From NCBI GenBank assembly GCA_903789535.1, contig CAIFES010000002.1:174164-238163 (forward strand): DNA of 64,000 nt. The letters run 5' to 3'. The DNA is from an uncultured Aeriscardovia sp. Lineage in GTDB: Bacteria; Actinomycetota; Actinomycetes; Actinomycetales; Bifidobacteriaceae. A model generated the notes under the pieces. That model worked only from the letters and a program-made list of their open reading frames with translations, did not search any database and had not been told where the DNA came from. Position 1 is the stretch's first letter; every line of letters starts with the position of its first letter. The position numbers and the translations under genes were made by a program. Shown here in pieces: positions 1 through 8,913 of the stretch.

Positions 1-1823
1 ATCAGCTGCTGCCAACACTCATCTTTCTTGGCCCACTCGGTCACATTCTGTATCGGACGATCCGGCTCAATGAGAATCGTCATCGCTTCCGCACCCGCAT
101 AATTGATCGTCGGTTTCAGACACTCGGGTATTGCCTGCCGCTCCCAGATAGCATCAAAATCCAGTGTGCTGTTGCTCGCCTTGAGATCGTATGAGATCTT
201 TGCGAGGGCATACGTCGTCACCGGTCCCGGATACCCCTTGTACCATGACGGCGGATTCGTCTTGGACATCACGAATTTGCGAATCGTGTCATACAAGATC
301 TTCATGCAGACAAGATCCTTGTAATACGTGTCGGTAATCATCTCCTGCGCATTCTCGTCAGTCAAAGACGACATCTGCTTGGAGAAATGTGCAAAGCTCT
401 TCTGGGCACCCAAGCTGACAACGGCCGGCTCCTGCTCCCAAGAAAGTATGTACTTCACCGCATCCGTCAGCTTGATTACCTGTTTATGCGGATTCTCCTT
501 ATTGAACCGTCGCTTCAGATCGCCAAACAGTCGGTCACGCTCGACGGTGTACTGGCCGCGAGCGCGCTCGTAATACCAATGATTCGCATACACAGACTTC
601 TTCTGCCGCGGCGCGTCGATTCGACGTGACAAGGCTTCAAGCCGCGTCTGAAAGGGGCTTGTAGAAGAAAGATCCGTCTGCGAGACCTTGTTCTGGCTAT
701 TGGTAAACCTTGCGATGTTCGGGACGAAATTCGGGGTCGTCTGCTTGGAATCATTGACGACAACAACCTTTGCCGGGACCAAGACCTTAGAAAGATCTGC
801 CTTGTCCTTCTTTCGCGTGTTAAAAATCGCTGCCGTCGTCTGACCGCCATTGACTATCTGAAGATCTTTGATGGCGATGATACGCGACGGGTCAATCGCC
901 CCATCAGATTGACGCGCGAAAGCGACTGCAGAGGCGGTAGCAGAGATGCCATTGTTATAAGCAACGAAATCTTCCGGGTGCTGGCAAATAGTCGACCGTA
1001 TGCCTTTATTGACTTTCCCTCGGAAAGAAAGGAATGAGCGGACATTTGATTCCATCAGCTTGGATCCGTATTTCTCATACAAATCAGCGAGTGCAGAACC
1101 GGTGAAGAAGAACATGAATGTATCAAAACCGCGGTTCGTTTCCGGAGCTTTGACGACGGGGACACCCAGAGGGGCATAATCGGCGAGATTGATGAAAAGC
1201 TGCTCATCATCCTCACCATGCGCTGCCTTACCCCACCGTGAGAGATCCCAGACGTCAAGTCTGTACGGTTTCCCATTGAAAGGCTTCTCCGAAATATCAC
1301 TAAGAGTCTCGAAATTGGCGAAATTCCGCGGATCGCCGGGCTCCCGAGGAGTATAGAGCCTGTCAGTCAAGAAATATAGGCGATACCGAGTCGCATCATC
1401 CTTATGCTCATGGATGGTCTGCGCCAGCGAGATCACATCTTGGTCTTCAAACCCTTCCGGCGGGAAAATGCCTGAGATACTATCCTCGACAAACTTGATG
1501 AGCTGAAGATAGTAATGACGTATTTCCTTATATGTGATACTCGGAACGTGATCAGGGTCTCGCCCCAGACGCAGCGTCACTGTAGGATCGCAGACAAACA
1601 GAACGATTGACTGATCCTGCTCAAAAGAACTGCTGTCGTATCCATCCACCGCATAGACGGACTGGTGCAAATAAGCCGGCTCCGGATCATTGACAGCATT
1701 GTCATCTCGAAGCAGACCGGTGGCATAGTCAAAGAAAGCCTCCTGATCGTACTGGCTTTCCTGTTTGGCGTCTCGCACACCCGCCAGAAAATCTGTATAG
1801 CTTACGGACGCATTGTTATCCAT
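1..1823 (-). CDS. AIPR (abortive infection phage resistance) family protein, 3' end outside window
   Basis: The frame opens at an ATG 22 bases after the stop of the nuclease gene, with AGGAG upstream, and stays open for 607 codons to the window edge, so the C-terminus is missing. The translation carries typical AIPR (PF10592) landmarks: NVRSFLSFRGKVNKGI near residues 260-275, YNNGI near 289-293 and DLQIVNGGQTT near 320-330. AIPR proteins occur in phage-defence operons; their biochemical activity is not settled. It is the last visible gene of a same-strand operon with a GHKL ATPase, a Z1 protein and a DUF4420 nuclease, the composition called mza. A DNA methyltransferase, sometimes linked to such clusters, could lie beyond the left edge but is not visible. 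Family call is firm; role in defence follows from the operon composition. Confidence 0.9.
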   Translation of the reverse strand, partial: MDNNASVSYTDFLAGVRDAKQESQYDQEAFFDYATGLLRDDNAVNDPEPAYLHQSVYAVDGYDSSSFEQDQSIVLFVCDPTVTLRLGRDPDHVPSITYKEIRHYYLQLIKFVEDSISGIFPPEGFEDQDVISLAQTIHEHKDDATRYRLYFLTDRLYTPREPGDPRNFANFETLSDISEKPFNGKPYRLDVWDLSRWGKAAHGEDDEQLFINLADYAPLGVPVVKAPETNRGFDTFMFFFTGSALADLYEKYGSKLMESNVRSFLSFRGKVNKGIRSTICQHPEDFVAYNNGISATASAVAFARQSDGAIDPSRIIAIKDLQIVNGGQTTAAIFNTRKKDKADLSKVLVPAKVVVVNDSKQTTPNFVPNIARFTNSQNKVSQTDLSSTSPFQTRLEALSRRIDAPRQKKSVYANHWYYERARGQYTVERDRLFGDLKRRFNKENPHKQVIKLTDAVKYILSWEQEPAVVSLGAQKSFAHFSKQMSSLTDENAQEMITDTYYKDLVCMKILYDTIRKFVMSKTNPPSWYKGYPGPVTTYALAKISYDLKASNSTLDFDAIWERQAIPECLKPTINYAGAEAMTILIEPDRPIQNVTEWAKKDECWQQL

Positions 1824-1845
1824 CAGTCGCCGTTCTCCTGCTTTA

Positions 1846-2895
1846 TCACGCTGCGACAAGGCCCTCGTATCGTTTCACCTTGTACCGCTGAATCTGGGGT
1901 GTACTGAGATCAAGCTTATAACTCAGATTCTCCACACCGGGCGCAACTTGGTCTGCGATGACGCGGGGGAAGTCGTCTTTCACGGCATACACCGTGATGT
2001 CTCCGACGGAATATCGACGCTCGCGCAAAGTATCGATAAGAAACTGCAGACCGAGATTCTCGAGCCCGTCATTCAGCCTGTTTTCTGTGAGACCCGCGTC
2101 ACCGTGCGCTTGGCTGACCAGCCATGTGACAAGATCCTCCAACCGCATCGCACCTTTCGCACCTGCACGTACCTCAGTCAGACGGACCGTGGTCAGCTCG
2201 ATTGATGGGAACTGCGCATCATCGAGCTGATACGGAGAGGAGATCGTCACAGTATGTGCTGAAGGCAATAGCGCTTTTACCTCAAATGCCCGTTTTTGCT
2301 CTTCAAAACGATAATCCTGTGCCGCTCCATAAGGACCCGACCAAGCGAGGACGGCTGTCTCCAAAGAGACGCCCATACGATCCGCGATAACTGGCATCGC
2401 CGCCAGTTCCGCGAACGTCCCGCGTAAAAGAGCCTCACTTCCTGAGACAAGACGAACAATCCGCCGAAATTGGACAAACACCGAAGATATTTGCGCGTCG
2501 GCCTGCTCCCATGTGGAGCACCGTGAAAGCCGGCGGACAAGTGCAGCGCAGATTTCTGCGAAGGCAATCCGTAGGCCACGGTCTTCTAGGACAAAAGTCA
2601 GAGACCATTGTTCTCGATCGGAATAGCGACGCCGGTCACCCAAAACGACTTTGATCGCCCGAAAATCGTCCTGTATATGAGGTCTTCCTGAAAGAAGAAG
2701 AGTTAGCTGACAGTCAAGGCTCTCAGACCGATAAGCAAAACAAGCAATATATAACTGCTCGCTCGTCGCGATGTAGTGATGATAGGTGACATCGGCCGCT
2801 GATCCTGTTTGATTCCAGATATCTAGAAGGACATCCGGATTCGAGAAATCACGGACGGTCGACGCCCCGCCGGTCCCAACGTCAGAATCAATCAT
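1846..2895 (-). CDS. DUF4420 PD-(D/E)XK motif nuclease of mza-type defence operon
   Basis: A 349-residue protein with the DUF4420 (PF14390) signature: a W-S-G-P turn near residue 185, then D194 and the E205-V-K207 triad (QDYRF...AFEVKA). These are the D...ExK metal-binding residues of PD-(D/E)XK nucleases, so a DNA-cutting role is inferred. Length is normal for the family and the start lies 5 bases after the stop of the Z1 gene, with GAGGAAG upstream. It sits between the Z1 and AIPR genes on the same strand. In MORC/MutL-associated restriction-like clusters this is regarded as the effector nuclease acting with the ATPase and helicase. The catalytic residues look intact. Confidence 0.88.
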   Translation of the reverse strand: MIDSDVGTGGASTVRDFSNPDVLLDIWNQTGSAADVTYHHYIATSEQLYIACFAYRSESLDCQLTLLLSGRPHIQDDFRAIKVVLGDRRRYSDREQWSLTFVLEDRGLRIAFAEICAALVRRLSRCSTWEQADAQISSVFVQFRRIVRLVSGSEALLRGTFAELAAMPVIADRMGVSLETAVLAWSGPYGAAQDYRFEEQKRAFEVKALLPSAHTVTISSPYQLDDAQFPSIELTTVRLTEVRAGAKGAMRLEDLVTWLVSQAHGDAGLTENRLNDGLENLGLQFLIDTLRERRYSVGDITVYAVKDDFPRVIADQVAPGVENLSYKLDLSTPQIQRYKVKRYEGLVAA

Positions 2896-2900
2896 GAACT

Positions 2901-5855
2901 TCAGTCTTCCTCAGCGTCGCTATCACCCTGCTGGATCAGCGCCTCAAGATTGTTCAGCCTATTAACCTTTTGTTCCTGATCAAGACGCTGTTGAACAGTA
3001 TTCCAGTACATTTCAACAGTGCCGTTCTTGTCATCAGGATCGAAGGCATCTTGGTCCTGGGGAATAACGATTTTTGCAGCGAGAGAATGCCTGAGCTGTT
3101 TCTGTTCGAATTCCAGCCTGGAATCGACATCATTCTTACCGGCGACCGGATTCACCATATAGAGGAACAGACACGGCCTCGGGACGTAACGGTAATACTC
3201 AATCTCGTTAGCTTTACGCTGGCCGTTTTCCCTCTCAAATCTCCGGCATTCTTCTGCATCTCCAAATTTGAGGACATAATCTCGCACATCGCTTGAACCG
3301 GCAAGACGAAGACTCCTACCAGAGATTGCCATTGTGGACTTATCAGGATCAAGAACCGTGCAGGAACGCCTAGTTGTCCCAATCCAGCTGAAAGGCGGAT
3401 GAAGGGATGAACCGGCCGTGGCAGCAGAGAAATCTTCGCCGCCTCCACTGACCTCAAAAATGACATCCCACAGATGGAGCCGGTCATTACTCTGCTGTGT
3501 CAAGGCGTATTGCTGTGCCATGGAGAATGCGAATTCGTCACTGTCGTTGCGATATGTCGCAATCACATTACCGAAGTAACGATCCCCATAACCAGCACGA
3601 TATGCAGTCAGGAACGTCAAAACATCCGCAATCGGAACTTGCTTATAGACAACAGTCGAAAGGTCTCCATTCCTCTTCGCCGCCTGCTCCCGAATAGTCG
3701 ACTTCGAGGAATCATCTGCCGCCGATTGCACCGTGTCCATCAGCTTTTGGAGGGCAGCATCATTCTCACGAATCCTAATTGAGTCATAAGAGAGCCTGAC
3801 GGATTCCAAGTTCGTCGCGGCGAGATTGAACTCATCACCTCCATAATGCAATTCGGCATTACGCGATTTGGCGGCGCTGGTGATACGAACACCGTTGCTG
3901 GGATTTTTACGAATCATCAAACCAAATTGCTTCGGGGTCAGACCCTGCTGGTGCATGCTCTCGATTCTCGCTCGCAGATCCTCGATGACTTGGGCGCTAT
4001 AGCGAAAATCATAAATCGTCTCCGGCAAGAGCCAAATACGAAGAAGATCTTCGTATCCTTGCCGGTAACCAAACCATCGACCCATCTGCAGCAATGTGTC
4101 GGCAGCGGTCACATGCCGATAGAAGAAGCTCACAGTCAGGCCGGGCAGGGTCATACCGCGAGAAAGACTGTTTCCGCCTACGAAAATCTGATAATCATAA
4201 CGGCGGTCAGTCATTACGCCGTGTTCCTCATTCCACAATTTTGATTTTGTGTTTTCAAGTCGGACGATCATCCCATCCAAATAATGACCGATACGCTGAC
4301 GAACAATTGCCCATGTGGTGTCCCGAAGACCTAGATATTCCGTCTCATAGGCCTCTTTAAGTCCACTGATCAACGAGTCGCTGTCCGGATGATTTGCACG
4401 AACCGCTTCTTTCATGGAGCGCATGTAGCTAAAGACACGATCAGCAACTTGCTGTTGGATATCCACGAAACGCGAGACATGAATCAGCATTGAACGCCGA
4501 TTATTCGGGCGACCGTCTGGGTTATCAACAGCACAGGCAACGATAAAGGTATTGATAGCGTGACGGAGCTGACTGTCCAAGCCATTTCCTCCGAGACGAT
4601 CATTCTTATGCTGTTTGAGTCCCAACCAAGGGTCGATTTCGGCTTGGCTGATTCGACGGACAAAATGCTTCCCCTGTCCTCCATTGAAGCTTGGTCCTTC
4701 GTCCAGATCGCCGAACAGCTGTTTGGCGCCTAGGTACTCTGTCGGAGAATCAAGCTCATAGATGAAGTCTTCAGGGAATAGGTCCTGTCTCTCTTCGTCG
4801 TCAATAAAGATGTTGGCAAACGGAGTTGCTGTCACGGCGACATACGCACGGCAATTGCTATCAGCGAGAATCTCTCCGATCAACTTGTTGACGGCGGTGC
4901 GATCCTGTCCTTTCTTGCTCGTGTTGATAGAGGCGTAATCACTCTCGTCGTCAATGATGAGCATCGGAACATCAGTACTCTGATTACCGACCCATTCCTG
5001 GAATGCCCTCAAAACAGTCGTGTTCTTCTTCAACACAGCCACAAACGGACTGCGGCCGCGCTGGGGATGCAGCATGCGGCGAGCGCCAGAACTGACACCT
5101 GTCTTGAAATCACTGCTGGCATCAGTCAATACCGAAAAATCAGGTATACCCATATACGAGCGGCGAAGCAGACCAACACCAATCCGATTTCCATGAGAGT
5201 CATTTCCCGTAAAATCGGTATCAACTCGCTCCTGGGTCTGTCGGCGTAGACGCTCGTTATCAGATGTCAGAACGACAAAGAACCGATATCCGTAATCAGC
5301 GGCCTTATTCATCAGGGCCATATATGTCTGTGTTTTGCCGGACTGAACGTCACCGATAAGCAGGCCCTTGGTCGTCCTTGGTTCTGCCCCGGGACGCGGA
5401 TCCGGCATCAAATCCAACAATGCGTCAGTCACGACATCCAATTGCCGAATGACAGAATTGCTGCGCTTCTTCTTATCCGAAAGGTAAAGCCGGTATGTAT
5501 CCCACAGTCGAAGCGAGACCCCATCTTTCACAGCCTCGTTCAACCAAGGATGAGCCCCTCGCTTTAATTCGATACCAGAAGGCTGTTCAGCAACTGGTTT
5601 GCCGACCGCAGGCTTGATACCAAGTTCATCACGAAGCGCGATGACAGTCTGAGAATAATAAGGTGACCGCGTATTTAGGGTAACCGCATTTGCAAAACGC
5701 TTGACCACTTCCACAAGATCATCTTCAGATTGAGGTCTCGGAGAAATCAGCCCCGCCGTAATAGCCGAATAAATATGCAACTGACATGATTGCCATCTCT
5801 CCTGTTCTGTTTGCTTGTTCGCAGCAGAGATATCAGGTACCGTTGGTTCACTCAT
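2901..5855 (-). CDS. Z1 domain-containing helicase-like protein of mza-type defence operon
   Basis: A 984-residue protein related to superfamily II helicases. It has a Walker A motif (GDVQSGKT, about residues 168-175), a Walker B-like DDESD (about 302-306) and the central Z1 domain (PF10593) that defines these proteins. An upstream in-frame extension to 5942 exists, but the ATG at 5855 is preferred: AAAGGAG lies 7 bases before it, and the protein then starts MSEPTVPD, overlapping the last codons of the ATPase gene by 8 bases (ATGAGTGA), which suggests translational coupling. It probably couples ATP hydrolysis to DNA remodelling for the downstream nuclease. Both ATPase motifs look functional. 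Confidence 0.9.
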   Translation of the reverse strand: MSEPTVPDISAANKQTEQERWQSCQLHIYSAITAGLISPRPQSEDDLVEVVKRFANAVTLNTRSPYYSQTVIALRDELGIKPAVGKPVAEQPSGIELKRGAHPWLNEAVKDGVSLRLWDTYRLYLSDKKKRSNSVIRQLDVVTDALLDLMPDPRPGAEPRTTKGLLIGDVQSGKTQTYMALMNKAADYGYRFFVVLTSDNERLRRQTQERVDTDFTGNDSHGNRIGVGLLRRSYMGIPDFSVLTDASSDFKTGVSSGARRMLHPQRGRSPFVAVLKKNTTVLRAFQEWVGNQSTDVPMLIIDDESDYASINTSKKGQDRTAVNKLIGEILADSNCRAYVAVTATPFANIFIDDEERQDLFPEDFIYELDSPTEYLGAKQLFGDLDEGPSFNGGQGKHFVRRISQAEIDPWLGLKQHKNDRLGGNGLDSQLRHAINTFIVACAVDNPDGRPNNRRSMLIHVSRFVDIQQQVADRVFSYMRSMKEAVRANHPDSDSLISGLKEAYETEYLGLRDTTWAIVRQRIGHYLDGMIVRLENTKSKLWNEEHGVMTDRRYDYQIFVGGNSLSRGMTLPGLTVSFFYRHVTAADTLLQMGRWFGYRQGYEDLLRIWLLPETIYDFRYSAQVIEDLRARIESMHQQGLTPKQFGLMIRKNPSNGVRITSAAKSRNAELHYGGDEFNLAATNLESVRLSYDSIRIRENDAALQKLMDTVQSAADDSSKSTIREQAAKRNGDLSTVVYKQVPIADVLTFLTAYRAGYGDRYFGNVIATYRNDSDEFAFSMAQQYALTQQSNDRLHLWDVIFEVSGGGEDFSAATAGSSLHPPFSWIGTTRRSCTVLDPDKSTMAISGRSLRLAGSSDVRDYVLKFGDAEECRRFERENGQRKANEIEYYRYVPRPCLFLYMVNPVAGKNDVDSRLEFEQKQLRHSLAAKIVIPQDQDAFDPDDKNGTVEMYWNTVQQRLDQEQKVNRLNNLEALIQQGDSDAEED

Positions 5856-7365
5856 CATCAGACTCCTTTGCCGCTTCGAGCAACAGTTCATAGGCATGAG
5901 GTTCGGAAGAAAATTCTGGAAGCGCGCTCGCTCGCTGCGCAAACTCCTTCGCCGAGGAGAATCGAGGACCTATCGCCACCCAATACATCTGAGCAAGAGA
6001 GCGGAGTCTATCCGTCTCTGAACTGATGAAATCACCCTCTGTGCTTGCCGAGAAGTCGCTTCCCATTTGATCCGCCAAGGCGCCCAGAGGAACCGTCTCT
6101 GCCAGAAGACGGCGGAGAGCTGCAAAGGAGCTCCGCTGCTCGGTTGAAAGCAAGGAAGCAAAATTCTGGATGATAGGGCTGTCATCATCGAGTTCAAGAC
6201 CATATCGCCCATTGTCATCTTGGACGATCTTCCACAGACCAGCCAACTCATCCTGCTGCCTGCGTCGAGCGTTGCGTCGCGTGGCCTGTGCGCTGGGATC
6301 ACTGGTGAATTGCTTCATGAATTTCCTCAGTGCCTGGCGGATCTCCAGAGGAGGGACAGCGCGCGACTTCTTCACATCCAAGCCCCAGAGCGTATCCATG
6401 GAATTGGGAATATCTACCCGCACGCGGTACCGCTGAAGACGCTTGCAGACCCGTGCCATTCGGAACCAATTACCCCAGCTGATCAATCTGTACGACCGAT
6501 AGATATAAAAGCCCTGTGTATTGAGAAGGTTATGCTCCGCCTTCCCATCCAACTCCAATAGACGGCATTCCTGTTTGTTCAAGTGGTTGATTTGCGGCAA
6601 CGTGACAGCCTGCAGCATGACATCTGTTCCCGCGAGTCGCTGGGGCGGGTCAGAATGCGTCTTCACTGATTGAGTCAAGAAAGGATCCACTGCTGGCACG
6701 TCAGAGCCGTTGATACAAATCCGTATTTGATGAACGCCCTCATCACTCGGATACGGATGCAGAAAGCGATGGAAAACCAAAGCTACATAATCCCTGACCT
6801 CATCCATCTGCCGATCGAAATCTCGAATACTCTTGCCCGCAAGCGCCTCGAGCTTGTCGAGATTTCTCCACAGCACACAGGTACCGTCACCTTTCCGATC
6901 CCAGAACTCGTGACGGACTGCTCTTGGCAGCACATCTACCGCTTCCTGCTCGTCAAGCATCTCGAGCGACCAGTCACCTGACTGTTTGATACGATCCAAA
7001 TCCCACCGCAGAGTGGTTCGTTTCCCCCTATGCCGGGTGCTGACAAGGAGCGAGCGCGCTTGGGAGAGAGATGCTGTCTTCAGTCCGAGACCAAAACGGC
7101 CAAGATTGGCCGCCCCGCGCTGCTCTCGGCTGGTATCACCCAAGCGCATGGCATTGATGGCCGTCTGGGCATCCATTCCTTCACCGTTATCAATAATGGC
7201 GATAAACGGCCGCTGGCCTTCGTCATGGTATCGGACGTCAATAATGTCAGCCTGCGCGGTGATGGAGTTGTCGATGATATCTGCGATCGCTGTTTTGAGC
7301 TCATAACCCATCGAGCGCATCGAATTCATCAAACTCGTATCGGGTACACAGGTGACAGTCCTCAT
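5848..7365 (-). CDS. GHKL (MutL/Hsp90/MORC-like) ATPase of mza-type defence operon
   Basis: A 505-residue protein with clear GHKL ATPase motifs at its N-terminus: the N-box (AIADIIDNSITA, residues 26-37), the G1 box DNGEGM (59-64) and the G2 box LGRFGLGLKTASL (88-100). Such MutL-like ATPases are fused to or operonic with Z1 helicases and PD-(D/E)XK nucleases in restriction-like systems, and are considered relatives of eukaryotic MORC proteins. The ATG at 7365 has AGGGGAG upstream; an extended -10-like TGCTATATC is seen on the minus strand around 7395-7403, so this is probably the first gene of the operon. GC content and codon use are lower than in the genes to the right, consistent with acquisition by transfer. 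Confidence 0.9.
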   Translation of the reverse strand: MRTVTCVPDTSLMNSMRSMGYELKTAIADIIDNSITAQADIIDVRYHDEGQRPFIAIIDNGEGMDAQTAINAMRLGDTSREQRGAANLGRFGLGLKTASLSQARSLLVSTRHRGKRTTLRWDLDRIKQSGDWSLEMLDEQEAVDVLPRAVRHEFWDRKGDGTCVLWRNLDKLEALAGKSIRDFDRQMDEVRDYVALVFHRFLHPYPSDEGVHQIRICINGSDVPAVDPFLTQSVKTHSDPPQRLAGTDVMLQAVTLPQINHLNKQECRLLELDGKAEHNLLNTQGFYIYRSYRLISWGNWFRMARVCKRLQRYRVRVDIPNSMDTLWGLDVKKSRAVPPLEIRQALRKFMKQFTSDPSAQATRRNARRRQQDELAGLWKIVQDDNGRYGLELDDDSPIIQNFASLLSTEQRSSFAALRRLLAETVPLGALADQMGSDFSASTEGDFISSETDRLRSLAQMYWVAIGPRFSSAKEFAQRASALPEFSSEPHAYELLLEAAKESDDE

Positions 7366-7530
7366 CGATTCTCCCCTCTGGTCCGATTTTTCCAGATATA
7401 GCAGACCGAAATCTCGTTGGTATGACGCCAGTTCAGGGCTTTAGGACTGTATGAGATGGCGAATCGATAGATGCAGACTCCTCTCATAGCCGTCATACCG
7501 AATTTGCGCGAATCTGCAAAGCAAAGAGGG

Positions 7531-7563
7531 GGCATAGAGCGGGCAGAAGCACCGCCCTATGCC
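7531..7563 (-). terminator. Hairpin after aldo/keto reductase gene
   Basis: Arms GGCATAGAGCGG (7531-7542) and CCGCCCTATGCC (7552-7563) pair at 11 of 12 positions just beyond the stop of the minus-strand reductase gene. Only a weak pyrimidine run follows on the minus strand, so it may be a weak terminator or an RNA 3'-end stabiliser. It marks the border between the low-GC defence operon and the high-GC chromosome. Confidence 0.5.
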
Positions 7564-7573
7564 AACACAATTG

Positions 7574-8671
7574 TCACCCCTTGTACTGCTTGTCCGCCTC
7601 GGGGGCCGGGAGCGGGGCGATGCGGTCGATCTCGGCGAGCTCGTCGTCGGAGAAGGTCGTGTTCTCCAGCGCCTTCGCGTCGTCGATGATCTGGCTCGGG
7701 CGGGAGGCGCCCACCAGGACGCTGGTGACGCCCTTGTGCAGCAGCCAGGCGACGGCCATCTCGGCGAGCGACTGGCCGCGGTCATGGGCGAGGTCGTTGA
7801 GCTCGCGGATCTGCGTCAGACGCTCCGGGGTCAGCGCGGCCTTGGTCAGGTAGCGGCCGTCCTCGGCGATGCGCGAGTCGGCCGGGATGCCGTTGAGGTA
7901 CCGGTCGGTCAGCAGACCCTGCTGCAACGGGGAGTAGGCGGTCAGACCGATCCCGGAAGCCGCGGCGGCATCGAGGATGCCGTTGGCCTCGTTCGCGCGG
8001 TCGAAGATATTCCACCGGATCTGGTTGATGACGAACGGCGCGTGCATCTGCCGAAGCAGCTTTGCGGCCTCCACGGTCTGCGCGGGAGAGAAGTTGGAGA
8101 TGCCCACATAGAGCGCCTTGCCCTGGCGGACGATGTCGGCGAGCGCCTGCATCGACTCCTCCAGCGGTGTGTTCGGGTCAGGGCGGTGCATGTAGAAGAT
8201 GTCGACGTAATCGAGGCCGAGGCTCCTCAGCGAGCGGTTGAGGCTGGCGAAGAGGTACTTGCGCGATCCCAGGGTGCCGTACGGGCCGGGCCACATATCC
8301 CAGCCGGCCTTGGTGGTGATGATCAGCTCGTCGCGGTACGGCTTGAAGTCGGTGGCGAGAAGTCGACCGAGGCTCTTCTCGGCCTCGCCGTAGTGCGGAC
8401 CGTAGTTGTTGGCGCAGTCGAAGACGGTGATGCCGTTGTCGAAGGCGGCGCGGGCGATGGCGCGCATCGTGGCGTAGGGGCGGTCCTCGCCGAAGTTGTG
8501 CCAGAAGCCGAGCGAGAGCTGCGGCAGCGCGAGGCCGGAGTCGCCGAGGTAGGCGTAGCGCATGCGCCCGTCGTAGCGGTCGGGGTCGGCGGTGTAAGTC
8601 GGATCGACGTCATGGGTGTAGTGGCCGGGCTCGCGCATCAGCTCGGACTGCGGGAAGAATCGTGCGGTCAT
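7574..8671 (-). CDS. Aldo/keto reductase, YghZ/Gpr type
   Basis: A 365-residue NADPH-dependent oxidoreductase of the aldo/keto reductase superfamily. The catalytic tetrad is visible: D85 (FDCAN), Y90 (NNYG), K121 (TTKAG) and H162 (YMHRPD). The start GFWHNFGEDRP and the overall length fit the YghZ (L-glyceraldehyde 3-phosphate reductase) subgroup, whose members reduce small aldehydes such as methylglyoxal. The ATG at 8671 is preferred over one 25 codons upstream because AAGGAG stands 4 bases before it and the protein then begins MTARFFPQSE as in relatives. It is a single gene, divergent from the YhgE/Pip pair. The exact substrate is unknown. Confidence 0.9.
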   Translation of the reverse strand: MTARFFPQSELMREPGHYTHDVDPTYTADPDRYDGRMRYAYLGDSGLALPQLSLGFWHNFGEDRPYATMRAIARAAFDNGITVFDCANNYGPHYGEAEKSLGRLLATDFKPYRDELIITTKAGWDMWPGPYGTLGSRKYLFASLNRSLRSLGLDYVDIFYMHRPDPNTPLEESMQALADIVRQGKALYVGISNFSPAQTVEAAKLLRQMHAPFVINQIRWNIFDRANEANGILDAAAASGIGLTAYSPLQQGLLTDRYLNGIPADSRIAEDGRYLTKAALTPERLTQIRELNDLAHDRGQSLAEMAVAWLLHKGVTSVLVGASRPSQIIDDAKALENTTFSDDELAEIDRIAPLPAPEADKQYKG

Positions 8672-8913
8672 TGTTCTCCTTCGAACTGCCGTGTGGATAA
8701 CAAGTCCAATCCTATCGTGCGCAGGATGGTGACCACGTATCGTCACCTTTGATTCCCCGCTGCGCTCCTCATTTTTCCCCCGCTACGCTCTCCGTTTTGC
8801 GCTACGGCTTGCGTCTCGCTCGCAGGGCGTCAGGGGTTGGTGCCGGCCTCTAGACTGTAACCTGTTTATTTCCAACGCTTTGGGCACCACAGAAATAGCA
8901 ACCGGGAGGTCGG

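Noticed and set aside
1577..1780. Short out-of-frame open frames across 100-1900
   Set aside because: Reading the minus strand from 1823 gives one continuous AIPR frame to the window edge; the short frames are its shadows.
8746..8913. Repeated CCCGCTGCGCTC/CCCGCTACGCTC phrases between the reductase and YhgE/Pip genes as a mobile element
   Set aside because: Only two short degenerate copies without terminal repeats or target duplication; it is ordinary intergenic sequence on present evidence.
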